Below, piece by piece: positions 56,848 to 64,000 of a stretch of DNA of 64,000 nucleotides. Under the pieces are notes generated by a model, which saw nothing but the letters and a program-made list of their open reading frames with translations, was not told the origin of the DNA and did no database searches. Positions within the stretch are counted from its first letter, which is position 1. The number at the start of each line of letters is the position of its first letter. The stretch spans positions 434,001-498,000 of the forward strand of contig NZ_PTXL01000008.1 in assembly GCF_004343775.1 (NCBI RefSeq). Reading direction: 5' to 3'. The translations under genes and the position numbers were made by a program. This DNA comes from Burkholderia sp. SRS-46. Lineage in GTDB: Bacteria; Pseudomonadota; Gammaproteobacteria; Burkholderiales; Burkholderiaceae.

Positions 56848-58065
56848 ATGCGCCAGCGAATCGCCAAACGTCTCCCCCCCGATGCCGACAAACTGGTCGG
56901 CCTGTCGCTTGCGCTCTTCGCCTCCGGCAGCCGCATCGAGGATCGCTTCTGGGAAGCGAAGCTCGACGCGCTGCTCGCCAAGATCGTTCGCAACGGCAAC
57001 CAGACCACGCTCGATGCGGCACTCGACCATCTCCAGCAAAACCATCCCGACGCGTACGGCGCGCTCGCCGACATGGCCGAGACCCACAGCGAGTCGATGG
57101 TGATCGAACACGACGGCAAACCATATGACGCGCTGCTGATCGCCGTGCCCGTGCTGGCCTGGACGCGCTACATGATCCCGTCGGGCCCGCTGAAGACCGA
57201 CACCGCCGACGCGCTGCGCGCGCACCTGCAGGCGCACGTGCTCGCGAACGACACGCTCGTCGGGCTCGCGCCGTTCCTCTACAGCATCGACCAGCTGCCG
57301 CGGCATCACGTCGAAACCTACCGCCTCGCCCAGCAACTCGCGCACGCCGCGCTCGGCCAGCACGCCGCCAAGCTCAGCTTCGGCGACCTGCCCGAGACTT
57401 CGCCGATCCTGGCCGATCCGCGCTTCCTGCTGGCCGTCGTGGCCGCGCCCGCCGGCGCCTCGCTGTTCCGCTGGCAGGAGGAAGAACACGGCTCGCGGAT
57501 CGAGCGCGGCCAGTGCCTCGAGCAATGGACCGCGCAAGGCGGCCCGAACCTCGCCATCGCGCTGCCGGGATGTGAATTCGAGTGCCTGCTTCCGGACGCG
57601 TACTATTCGGCATGCCGCGATGCAGACGAACGCATACGCCCGCACACGGTCCGGACGGCCATCCGTTATCTATTCGACACACTTGGTGCGGCGCCGCAGG
57701 AACTGCGCGCCGTGGTCGCCGGCTTCGGCGAACGCCGCATCGACGAGTACCGCGTCGGCTTCACGCGACGCGGCAACAACGACGTGATTTACGGCGTCGT
57801 CTGGCCGCTTTACGGCCGCGAAAACGGCGATGTGGCAATCGACAATGCCGCGCTCGAAGGCGACTTGCCGATCGAGGGGCCGCTCGAGGAAATCGTCAGC
57901 CTGCTCAAGGAATGCGGCGTAACGGACATCCGCCGGCACGCGGGCCGCTTCGAACCGGAATACTGCGACGACTGCGGCGTACCGCTGTATGCGGACCCGC
58001 TCGGCGAGATCGTTCACGCCGAAATGCCGGAAGACGCGTCGCCCGCACAACCGCACTTCCACTGA
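56848..58065 (+). CDS. DUF2863-family protein
   Basis: This 405-residue protein matches the DUF2863 family of Burkholderiales, recognised by KRLPPDADKLVGLSLALFASGSRIEDRFWE at the start. It is soluble, has no signal peptide, and ends in a Cys pair, EPEYCDDCGVPLYADPLGE, that may bind zinc. Function is unknown. The ATG at 56848 matches the family N-terminus; a longer frame from 56767 crosses the rRNA promoter side and is unlikely. It is divergent from the rRNA operon. A terminator follows. Confidence 0.87.
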   Translation: MRQRIAKRLPPDADKLVGLSLALFASGSRIEDRFWEAKLDALLAKIVRNGNQTTLDAALDHLQQNHPDAYGALADMAETHSESMVIEHDGKPYDALLIAVPVLAWTRYMIPSGPLKTDTADALRAHLQAHVLANDTLVGLAPFLYSIDQLPRHHVETYRLAQQLAHAALGQHAAKLSFGDLPETSPILADPRFLLAVVAAPAGASLFRWQEEEHGSRIERGQCLEQWTAQGGPNLAIALPGCEFECLLPDAYYSACRDADERIRPHTVRTAIRYLFDTLGAAPQELRAVVAGFGERRIDEYRVGFTRRGNNDVIYGVVWPLYGRENGDVAIDNAALEGDLPIEGPLEEIVSLLKECGVTDIRRHAGRFEPEYCDDCGVPLYADPLGEIVHAEMPEDASPAQPHFH

Positions 58066-58094
58066 CGAACATCGGCCGAATGGCCGCTCGTCAC

Positions 58095-58131
58095 AAGCCG
58101 CTCCCGGTTGCCGCCGGAGCGGCTTTTTTTA
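58095..58131 (+). terminator. Rho-independent terminator behind DUF2863
   Basis: AAGCCGCTCC and GGAGCGGCTT form a 10-bp stem with a GC-rich loop, followed by seven T residues. Confidence 0.85.
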
Positions 58132-58260
58132 TGTCCTAAAAAACTTTCTGACTTTTCCTAAGCCTTTCGGCCAAGCAGACATCATGTAAGGTGTTTGTCA
58201 TGATCGAGCTCAAGGCATGACGCCGGTAGCTCATTGTGAAACCCCCTTACGGAGGAGATT

Positions 58261-59097
58261 ATGCGGTTCCTGGTCCTAAATTCAGACGCGGAGCGGCGTG
58301 ACGGGCTGAAGGCTCTGTTGCGGCAGATCGATCGCCACGCCGGGTACAACGATGCGCCTGACGGGTTCCAGGCACGCCAGTTGTTGCGCAGCGAGCATTT
58401 CGACCTGATCGCGATCGACTGGCAGGACGTCGGCCGGCTCAGCGAACTCCAGGCGCTCTGCAGCGCCTGCGCGCCATCGCCGGCCGCGGTCCTGATCGAC
58501 GACGCCACGCCGGAGGTCGTCCGCCGGCTGTTCAACTACGGCGTGGCCGGCGTGATCCCTCGCGCCACGCGGCCGCATCTGATCGTCCGCGCGCTCGAGC
58601 TGGTGCTGCTCGGCGGCCACTACATCCCTCCGATCGCCCTCAACCTGTTGCCCTCGCCGCTCGCGGCACGCCACGACGCGCACTTCCAGTCGCTCGCCGG
58701 AAAGATCCCGCGCCGGCCGGCCGCGCGACTCCTGTCGCCGCGGCAAGCGCAGATCATGCGCTTCGTTCACATGGGCAGCACCAACAAGATGATCGCGCGC
58801 ACGCTCGGCATCAGCGAAGGCACGGTGAAGATCCACCTCGCGAGCATCTTCCAGCAACTCGGGGCAGCCAATCGCGCCGCCGCGGTCGCGATCTACAACG
58901 GCTGGCTGTCGCCGCACCTCGAAGTCCTGCTGGCGCCCCGCGACAGCACGCGCAAGCCGGCGCTGGGCGAACGCGGGCCCGTCCCGCTGCGCGCCGTGCG
59001 CGACGATCGCCAGTACCCGCCGCCGGCCGCCAACGACGGCTTGCGCAACACGCTGCACGCCGCCGAACCGCCCGCGCGCTTCCGTCGCGATCGCTAG
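58261..59097 (+). CDS. LuxR-type response regulator with atypical receiver
   Basis: This 278-residue protein has a receiver-like domain (about residues 1-120) and a C-terminal LuxR helix-turn-helix (about 155-210: LLSPRQAQIMRFVHMGSTNKMIARTLGISEGTVKIHL). The usual acid pair near residue 9 is reduced to one Asp, the candidate phosphoacceptor is Asp53 in LIAIDWQD, and the conserved Lys of the receiver is Arg in GVIPRATRP. A Pro/Arg-rich tail of about 50 residues follows. GGAGGAG lies 5 bases before the ATG. No sensor kinase is adjacent, so it is an orphan, possibly phosphorylation-independent. Confidence 0.9.
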   Translation: MRFLVLNSDAERRDGLKALLRQIDRHAGYNDAPDGFQARQLLRSEHFDLIAIDWQDVGRLSELQALCSACAPSPAAVLIDDATPEVVRRLFNYGVAGVIPRATRPHLIVRALELVLLGGHYIPPIALNLLPSPLAARHDAHFQSLAGKIPRRPAARLLSPRQAQIMRFVHMGSTNKMIARTLGISEGTVKIHLASIFQQLGAANRAAAVAIYNGWLSPHLEVLLAPRDSTRKPALGERGPVPLRAVRDDRQYPPPAANDGLRNTLHAAEPPARFRRDR

Positions 59098-59172
59098 CCG
59101 GACAGTCTCGCTATTGCGACGATCGACGCGCGCGGATTCCCACCTTTGATGATCAACGAGTAATATGAACGC

Positions 59173-59847
59173 ATGGGTTTTCTCTTCACACCGCTTCCGC
59201 TATGGGTTGGCGTCGGTGGCTGGATCGCCGCCGCGGTCCTGCTCGCGCTGGCGATCTGGAAGCGCCCGTTCGTCCGACTTCAGGACGCGACGCTCCAGCA
59301 CGTCTGGCTCGCGCTCGTCACGGCGATCACGGTTCTGTGGGCATCGAACGCGTGGCTCGAAGACGGGCTCGTCATGCACCTGCTCGGCGCGACCCTGCTC
59401 GTCACATTGTTCGACTGGACCCTCGCGCTGATCGCGATGGGTGCCGTGACGGTGGTCGCCGCGATCATCTTCGACGCGCCCTGGCATGGCATCGGTCTAA
59501 CCTATCTGGTCTACGGCGCACTGCCCGTCGCAGTGTCTTCGTTGCTGCAGCGCGCCGCGCTCGCGTGGCTGCCGCACAATCTGTCGTCGTTCATCATCGG
59601 CCAGGGATTTGTTTCGCCGGCGATCGCGATCGTCGCCGTCGCCGCAGCCGCGGCCGGCGTGCAGCTCGCGCTCGCGGATGGCATGCCCGTCGTCATCCCG
59701 TCCGGCTATCTGTGGAACACGGCCCTGCTGGCGCTCGGCGAAGCGTGGTTCACCGGCATGGCGACGGCATTGATCGCCGTCTATCGCCCGGCCTGGGTCA
59801 CGACCTTCGACGTCCGTCGTTACCGCCTCGGCGGCCCGCGCGCGTAA
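59173..59847 (+). CDS. CbiM-like energy-coupling factor permease
   Basis: This 224-residue protein has about seven hydrophobic helices and resembles the CbiM/NikM substrate-binding permeases of ECF transporters for cobalt and nickel. HMLLGATLLVTLF-like sequence and LPHNLSSFIIGQGFVSPAI are suggestive. CbiM normally starts with a metal-binding Met-His; here the start is Met-Gly, so substrate binding may differ. No ATPase or other subunit is adjacent. Call is by family look, and the substrate is open. Confidence 0.65.
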   Translation: MGFLFTPLPLWVGVGGWIAAAVLLALAIWKRPFVRLQDATLQHVWLALVTAITVLWASNAWLEDGLVMHLLGATLLVTLFDWTLALIAMGAVTVVAAIIFDAPWHGIGLTYLVYGALPVAVSSLLQRAALAWLPHNLSSFIIGQGFVSPAIAIVAVAAAAAGVQLALADGMPVVIPSGYLWNTALLALGEAWFTGMATALIAVYRPAWVTTFDVRRYRLGGPRA

Positions 59848-59991
59848 CTGCGCCGGCTGCCCTGCCCCGCCCCGCGCGTCACCGTCATCACTTCGCATTC
59901 GCGACGCGAGAGAGGGCGCCATCTACTGCCGCACGATTTTTTTGCGCTAAGATTGAACTCCTGATCTTCATTGGGCATCTATACGTGCCCG

Positions 59992-60651
59992 ATGTCTCAT
60001 TCGCTCCTCACCAATAACCAGATGGACAGCTCACCCGCCTCGCTCCGGATTCTCAGAGCGTTCGGCAAGCTGGCAGCCTGTGTCACGGGTCTGTCGCTTG
60101 CGCTTCCGGCGCCGGTTCTCGCGGACCTCCTCGACCAGCGCTCCGAACTGATCAACAAGTTTGTCAACGACATGCACGCCGATCCGCTTGTCGCGGACTG
60201 CGCGGCGCACGGCAGTTTCATTGCCAGCACGTCGAGCGCGTTCGATCGCGTCGACTTCCCGCCGAACGCGTTCGAAAGCGGCAATGCAACGCTCACGCCG
60301 TGGAACGATGCGTTCGACCAGGGCAAGCAGCGCGTCAAGGTCGACAACATCGTCACCGTCGACGGGCTCGGCATCCGCAACAGCGGCGGCGAGCCGACGC
60401 CACTGAAATTCCGCTGCGGCTACGTCGGCCAGCAGATGCTCGCGTTCAGCTGGAACGATCCGGTTCCGCCGCTGAAGCCGCGCGTCGAGCGGCCCGCGCC
60501 GACGACGAAGAAATTCAAGGGCAAGACGTCCGCGAAAGGCAAGGCCAAGGCGAAATCTTCAGGCCGCAACGGCAAGAAGGCCGTCGCGACGAAGAAACCC
60601 ACCGGCCAGAAGAAAGCCGTGAAGAAGAAATCGACGGCGAAGAAATCCTGA
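59992..60651 (+). CDS. Secreted protein with a histone-H1-like Lys-rich tail
   Basis: This protein of about 219 residues begins with a signal peptide (hydrophobic core LAACVTGLSLALPAPVLA), then about 135 residues of a globular domain with ELINKFVNDMHADPL and LKFRCGYVGQQMLAFSW. From about residue 165 the chain is almost only Lys, Ala, Gly, Thr and Ser with KKAVATKKPTGQKKAVKKKS, like histone H1 or the PAKKA tails of Burkholderiales HU-like proteins. ATG at 59992 is used; 60022 is also possible. Function is unknown; such a tail on an exported protein is odd. Confidence 0.75.
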   Translation: MSHSLLTNNQMDSSPASLRILRAFGKLAACVTGLSLALPAPVLADLLDQRSELINKFVNDMHADPLVADCAAHGSFIASTSSAFDRVDFPPNAFESGNATLTPWNDAFDQGKQRVKVDNIVTVDGLGIRNSGGEPTPLKFRCGYVGQQMLAFSWNDPVPPLKPRVERPAPTTKKFKGKTSAKGKAKAKSSGRNGKKAVATKKPTGQKKAVKKKSTAKKS

Positions 60652-60674
60652 CGCGGCCCAGCGAAGACCGACGC

Positions 60675-60713
60675 AAAAAAGCCGGGGCATCCAACGATGC
60701 CCCGGCTTTTTCT
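60675..60713. terminator. Bidirectional terminator
   Basis: AAAAAGCCGGGGCAT and ATGCCCCGGCTTTTT form a strong stem with T and A runs on both sides. It serves the Lys-rich protein gene and the converging carboxypeptidase gene. Confidence 0.92.
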
Positions 60714-60731
60714 TTCCCTGCTGATCCGCGC

Positions 60732-61886
60732 TTACGCGAACATCTCGACGTGCCGCAGGATCGCAGCCAGCATGGCCGCACCGAGCGCCGCGCTGCGTTC
60801 GCCGTTCCAGCCAACACGCTCGTCGGGCAGGTTCGCGTTGTCCTTGAACGGCATCTCGAGCGTCAGCGACAGGCAGCCGAATCGATGCCCGATGTACTTC
60901 GACGCGAGCTTGAGCGCGTCCTCCTTGTACTTGCTCGCCGCGTAGCCGTGCTCGTCCTGGAAGTCGGGGCTCGCCACCTTGAACGCGTCGATGAACGCCG
61001 CCTGCTCCCTGCCCTGCTGCTCGGTGAAGCTCGGCAGCATCTCCGAGCCCGCAACGAACACGTACGGCAGATCCTCGTCGCCGTGGATGTCGAAGAACAG
61101 GTCGCATCCGATCGCATGGATCGCGTCGCGCACGACCAGCACCTCGGGGCTGCGCGCGGCATCCGGCTCCATCCATTCGCGATTCAGGTTGGCGCCGGCG
61201 GCATTGGTCCGAAGGTTGCCGTGCGCGCTGCCGTCCGGGTTCATGTTCGGCACGATGTAGAACGTCGCGTGATCGTAGAGCTTGCGCGCGACCGGATCGC
61301 CGGCCCAATCGCCCCAGCCGGCAAGGCGCTTGACGAGCCCCTCGACGAACCACTCGGCCATCGTCTCGCCCGGGTGCTGGCGCGCGATGATCCACACCTT
61401 CTTCTTCGGCGCACCGTCCGTGTCGGGCGCGCCGAGCGTCAGCAGCGACATCGGCCGCCCTTCGACGGTCCGGCCGAGCTCGGTCACGCTCGCCTGCGGC
61501 AATTGCTGGACCGCGCCGAGGAACGCCGCGTGGCGCTCCTCCGAATACGGCTCGAAATACGCGTAGTAGATGCTGTCGAACTCGGGCGTATGGTCGATCG
61601 TCATCGTCTTGCCGTCGAAGGTCGTCGGCACGCGGAACCAGTCGACCCGGTCGTAGCTCGCGACCGCGTGGTAGTTGCGCCAGCCCGACGGGTACGCGCA
61701 TTCGGCCGCGTTCTCGAACGTCATCACGCACCGCTCGCCGCGCACGCCCGTCACGCGGTAATAGAACCACTGCGCGAAATCGGCCTGGTTGTCGCCGCGC
61801 ACGCGCAGACGGATCGCGTCGGGCTGCTCGCACGACACGACGTCGATCGCGCCGGCGTCGAAATTACTGGTGATCGAAAGGGTCAT
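60732..61886 (-). CDS. M14-family carboxypeptidase, cytosolic type
   Basis: This 384-residue zinc peptidase resembles the cytosolic carboxypeptidase branch of M14, with an N-terminal beta domain of about 120 residues. Zinc ligands are in IARQHPGETMAEWF (H-x2-E) and FDIHGDED; NMNPDGSAHGNLR binds substrate carboxylate, and SLTLEMPFKD holds the catalytic Glu. It cuts C-terminal residues from proteins or peptides. GGAG lies 7 bases before ATG 61886. yaaA follows it upstream on the same strand with 56 bases between. Confidence 0.92.
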   Translation of the reverse strand: MTLSITSNFDAGAIDVVSCEQPDAIRLRVRGDNQADFAQWFYYRVTGVRGERCVMTFENAAECAYPSGWRNYHAVASYDRVDWFRVPTTFDGKTMTIDHTPEFDSIYYAYFEPYSEERHAAFLGAVQQLPQASVTELGRTVEGRPMSLLTLGAPDTDGAPKKKVWIIARQHPGETMAEWFVEGLVKRLAGWGDWAGDPVARKLYDHATFYIVPNMNPDGSAHGNLRTNAAGANLNREWMEPDAARSPEVLVVRDAIHAIGCDLFFDIHGDEDLPYVFVAGSEMLPSFTEQQGREQAAFIDAFKVASPDFQDEHGYAASKYKEDALKLASKYIGHRFGCLSLTLEMPFKDNANLPDERVGWNGERSAALGAAMLAAILRHVEMFA

Positions 61887-61942
61887 CGTTTCTCCTGTCC
61901 CATGCAAAGCCACGCCGGCGGTCTCGTGAACCGCGCGGAGGG

Positions 61943-62725
61943 TCACTCGCCGACTCGCCGGCGATATACGTAGGTCGAATCGTTCGACGCAGCCGCGTCG
62001 AACGCATAGCCTTCCACGGCAAACTCCTTCAGCGCGCGCGGCTCGGCAATGCGATGCTCCACGATATAGCGCGCCATCAGGCCGCGCGCGCGCTTCGCGT
62101 GGAAGCTGATGATCTTGTAGCGGCCGCCCTTCCAGTCCTCGAACACCGGCGTGACGACGGGCGCGGCCAGCAGCTTCGGCCTGACCGACTTGAAATACTC
62201 GGTCGACGCGCAATTGATCAGCACGCGCGACGCACCGCTGCGCGCTTCCAGCTGCTCGTTCAGCGCGCGGGTGATCCGGTCGCCCCAGAACGCATACAGA
62301 TCCTTGCCGCGGGCGTTCGCGAAGCGCGTGCCCATCTCGAGCCGGTACGGCTGCAGCAGGTCGAGCGGACGCAGCAGCCCGTACAGGCCCGACAACACGC
62401 GCACGTGGTGCTGCGCGTAATCGAGATCCGCCGCCGACAGCGACTTCGCGTCGAACCCCTCGTACACGTCGCCATTGAACGCGAGCACCGCCTGCTTGGC
62501 GTTCTCGGGCGAAAAGGTGGGCGACCAGTCGGCGTAACGCTGGAAGTTCAGGCGCGCGAGCGGATCGGAGATGTCCATCAGCGTCGCGATGTCCTGCGGC
62601 GACAGCTTGCGCAGGCCGTCGATCAGTTCCGACGCATCGTCGACGAACGCCGGCTCGGTAAAGGCCTGGACATGAGCGGGGGTGTCGTAGTCGAGGGATT
62701 TCGCGGGGGAGAGAACGATTATCAT
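61943..62725 (-). CDS. yaaA: Peroxide stress protein YaaA
   Basis: This 260-residue DUF328 protein limits free iron during peroxide stress and binds DNA. Family hallmarks are MIIVLSPAKSLDY, YADWSPTFSPENAKQAVLAFNGDVYEG, and ISFHAKRARGLMARYI. The length is normal. ATG at 62725 gives the family N-terminus. It is divergent from the PIN gene. Confidence 0.95.
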   Translation of the reverse strand: MIIVLSPAKSLDYDTPAHVQAFTEPAFVDDASELIDGLRKLSPQDIATLMDISDPLARLNFQRYADWSPTFSPENAKQAVLAFNGDVYEGFDAKSLSAADLDYAQHHVRVLSGLYGLLRPLDLLQPYRLEMGTRFANARGKDLYAFWGDRITRALNEQLEARSGASRVLINCASTEYFKSVRPKLLAAPVVTPVFEDWKGGRYKIISFHAKRARGLMARYIVEHRIAEPRALKEFAVEGYAFDAAASNDSTYVYRRRVGE

Positions 62726-62782
62726 AGAGGCTCGCTGGCACGCCGTGCCGTGCGGACAGACGAAAACCACCGATTGTAACGA

Positions 62783-63262
62783 ATGCCCAGCTCCCTCGCC
62801 CCGCGTGCAGAATGCCGCGTCGTGCTCGATTCGAACGTCTGGATCGACATTCTCGTCTTCGACGATCCCGCCACACGCCCGATCCGCGCCGCACTGGAGC
62901 GCGGCGCGCTCGTCGCGCTGATCGACGGGCGCTGCCTGACCGAGCTCGAACACGTGCTCGACTATCCGCAATTCCAGGCGCGCGCGGTCGACAAGGCCGC
63001 CGCGCTCGAGATCGTCGCGCGCCTCGCGCAAAGGGTCGAACCGCCGCCGGTTGCGGCCGACGCGCCGCCGCTGCCGAAATGCAAGGATCGCGACGACCAG
63101 AAATTTCTCGAGCTGGCGCGCGCCGCGCAGGCCGAATGGCTCGTGTCGAAGGACCGGGCACTGCTGAAGCTCGCCAAGCGCACCGCGCGCGACTTCGGCT
63201 TCCGGATCGCCCAGCCCGCACCATTCACCGAGGCCTGCGCGCTCGACGCCACGCCGGCGTGA
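62783..63262 (+). CDS. PIN-domain protein (COG1569-type putative toxin)
   Basis: This 159-residue protein is a PIN nuclease fold. Acidic residues for Mg2+ occur in VVLDSNVWIDILVF, LTELEHVL and KCKDRDDQKFLELA, the PIN active-site set. It is often annotated as the toxin of a toxin-antitoxin pair, but no small antitoxin gene is found in the 57 bases upstream or beyond it, so it may be a solitary enzyme. It precedes the aminotransferase gene by 38 bases and may be cotranscribed. Confidence 0.85.
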   Translation: MPSSLAPRAECRVVLDSNVWIDILVFDDPATRPIRAALERGALVALIDGRCLTELEHVLDYPQFQARAVDKAAALEIVARLAQRVEPPPVAADAPPLPKCKDRDDQKFLELARAAQAEWLVSKDRALLKLAKRTARDFGFRIAQPAPFTEACALDATPA

Positions 63263-63300
63263 CGCGCGCCGCGCCCTTTACTTCCGACAGTCAGTCACCG

Positions 63301-64000
63301 ATGAACGCTCCTTTCGACATGCCTATGACTCCTGTTTTCCCCTCGCGCCTGCCGAACGTCGGCACGACGATCTTCACGATCATGAGCGCGCTCGCCGCCG
63401 AGAAAGGCGCGGTCAACCTCGGCCAGGGCTTTCCGGATTTCGATTGCGATCCGCGCATCGTCGACGCGGTCGCCGCCGCGATGCGCGACGGCCACAACCA
63501 GTATCCGCCGATGGCGGGCGTCGCGCCGCTGCGCGACGCGATCGCCGACAAGATCGCGCAGGTGTACGGGCGCCGCTACGATCCCGCGACCGAGATCACG
63601 GTGACGGCCGGCGCGACGCAGGCGCTGCTCACCGCGATCCTGTGTGCGGTGCACCCGGGCGACGAGGTGATCGTCGTCGAGCCGACCTACGACAGCTACC
63701 TGCCGTCGATCGAGCTCGCGGGCGGCAAGCCGGTGTTCGTCACGCTGGAGGCGCCCGACTACGCGATCCCGTTCGACCGCCTCGCGGCCGCGATCACGCC
63801 GAAGACGCGCATGATCCTGATCAACACGCCGCACAACCCGACCGGCACGGTGTGGCGCGAGGCGGACATGCGCAAGCTCGAGGAGATCGTGCGCGGCACC
63901 GACCTGCTGATCCTGTCGGACGAGGTGTACGAGCACATGGTGTATGACGGCGCGCGCCACGAGAGCGTCGCGCGCTACCCGGAGCTGGCCGCGCGCAGCT
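63301..64000 (+). CDS. PLP aminotransferase, methionine/kynurenine type (cut by window end)
   Basis: The first 233 codons of a class I PLP aminotransferase are present. GAVNLGQGFPDFD, QYPPMAGVAPLRDAIA, MILINTPHNPTG and LLILSDEVYEHMVYD match the YbdL/KAT group that uses methionine or kynurenine as amino donor. The lysine that binds PLP lies outside the window. The ATG at 63301 is the most upstream one that fits. Confidence 0.88.
   Translation, partial: MNAPFDMPMTPVFPSRLPNVGTTIFTIMSALAAEKGAVNLGQGFPDFDCDPRIVDAVAAAMRDGHNQYPPMAGVAPLRDAIADKIAQVYGRRYDPATEITVTAGATQALLTAILCAVHPGDEVIVVEPTYDSYLPSIELAGGKPVFVTLEAPDYAIPFDRLAAAITPKTRMILINTPHNPTGTVWREADMRKLEEIVRGTDLLILSDEVYEHMVYDGARHESVARYPELAARS

Overview
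The window is a stretch of a high-G+C betaproteobacterial chromosome, almost certainly Burkholderia and probably the Burkholderia cepacia complex. The evidence is the codon use, the rrn operon with tRNA-Ile and tRNA-Ala in its spacer, and the run of housekeeping genes (uvrB, tyrB, murI, acs, class I fumarase, bdhA), which suggests the main chromosome. The species assignment is inference from gene content and protein style; no search could be run.

Layout. 1-9.2 kb: a Pel-type exopolysaccharide locus. A GH114 hydrolase points left and leaves the window. A rightward unit carries a small secreted protein, an Agd3-like (CE18) deacetylase, then pelD, pelE, pelF and pelG. A good sigma-54 promoter with an upstream inverted repeat precedes the rightward unit. 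9.3-14.5 kb: a HAD phosphatase, then a compact tellurite/stress operon (telA, vWA protein, DUF475, terD, unknown). 14.9-23.8 kb: an orphan type VI secretion module (vgrG, Tle3-like lipase, Tla3-like adaptor, PAAR), a decayed second adaptor copy and two unknown genes, ending at a tRNA-Ser. 24-28.4 kb: a two-subunit Na+/solute symporter and acs, an acetate uptake and activation block. 28.7-31.9 kb: an EamA exporter, a YqhA-type membrane protein and class I fumarase.

32-43 kb is dense in iron genes: bfr, murI, bfd, tonB-exbB-exbD, hemP and ftrABCD. Fur-box-like sequences precede bfd, hemP and ftrA. A structured RNA candidate lies behind hemP, and a 20-codon membrane peptide precedes tonB. 43-50.8 kb holds uvrB, tyrB, bdhA, an aldo/keto reductase, rlmJ, two small genes and cueR. 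51-56.7 kb is a complete rRNA operon on the minus strand with its promoter, boxA sites and terminator. 56.8-64 kb holds a DUF2863 protein, an atypical LuxR-type regulator, a CbiM-like permease, a secreted protein with a histone-H1-like tail, an M14 carboxypeptidase, yaaA, a lone PIN protein and the start of a PLP aminotransferase.

The most interesting parts are three. First, the Pel locus has GH114 and Agd3-like enzymes resembling those of fungal galactosaminogalactan synthesis, under an apparent sigma-54 promoter. Second, the Tle3/Tla3 effector module has no recognisable immunity gene in its usual place and carries a relic adaptor. Third, the iron region contains a structured RNA and a micropeptide.
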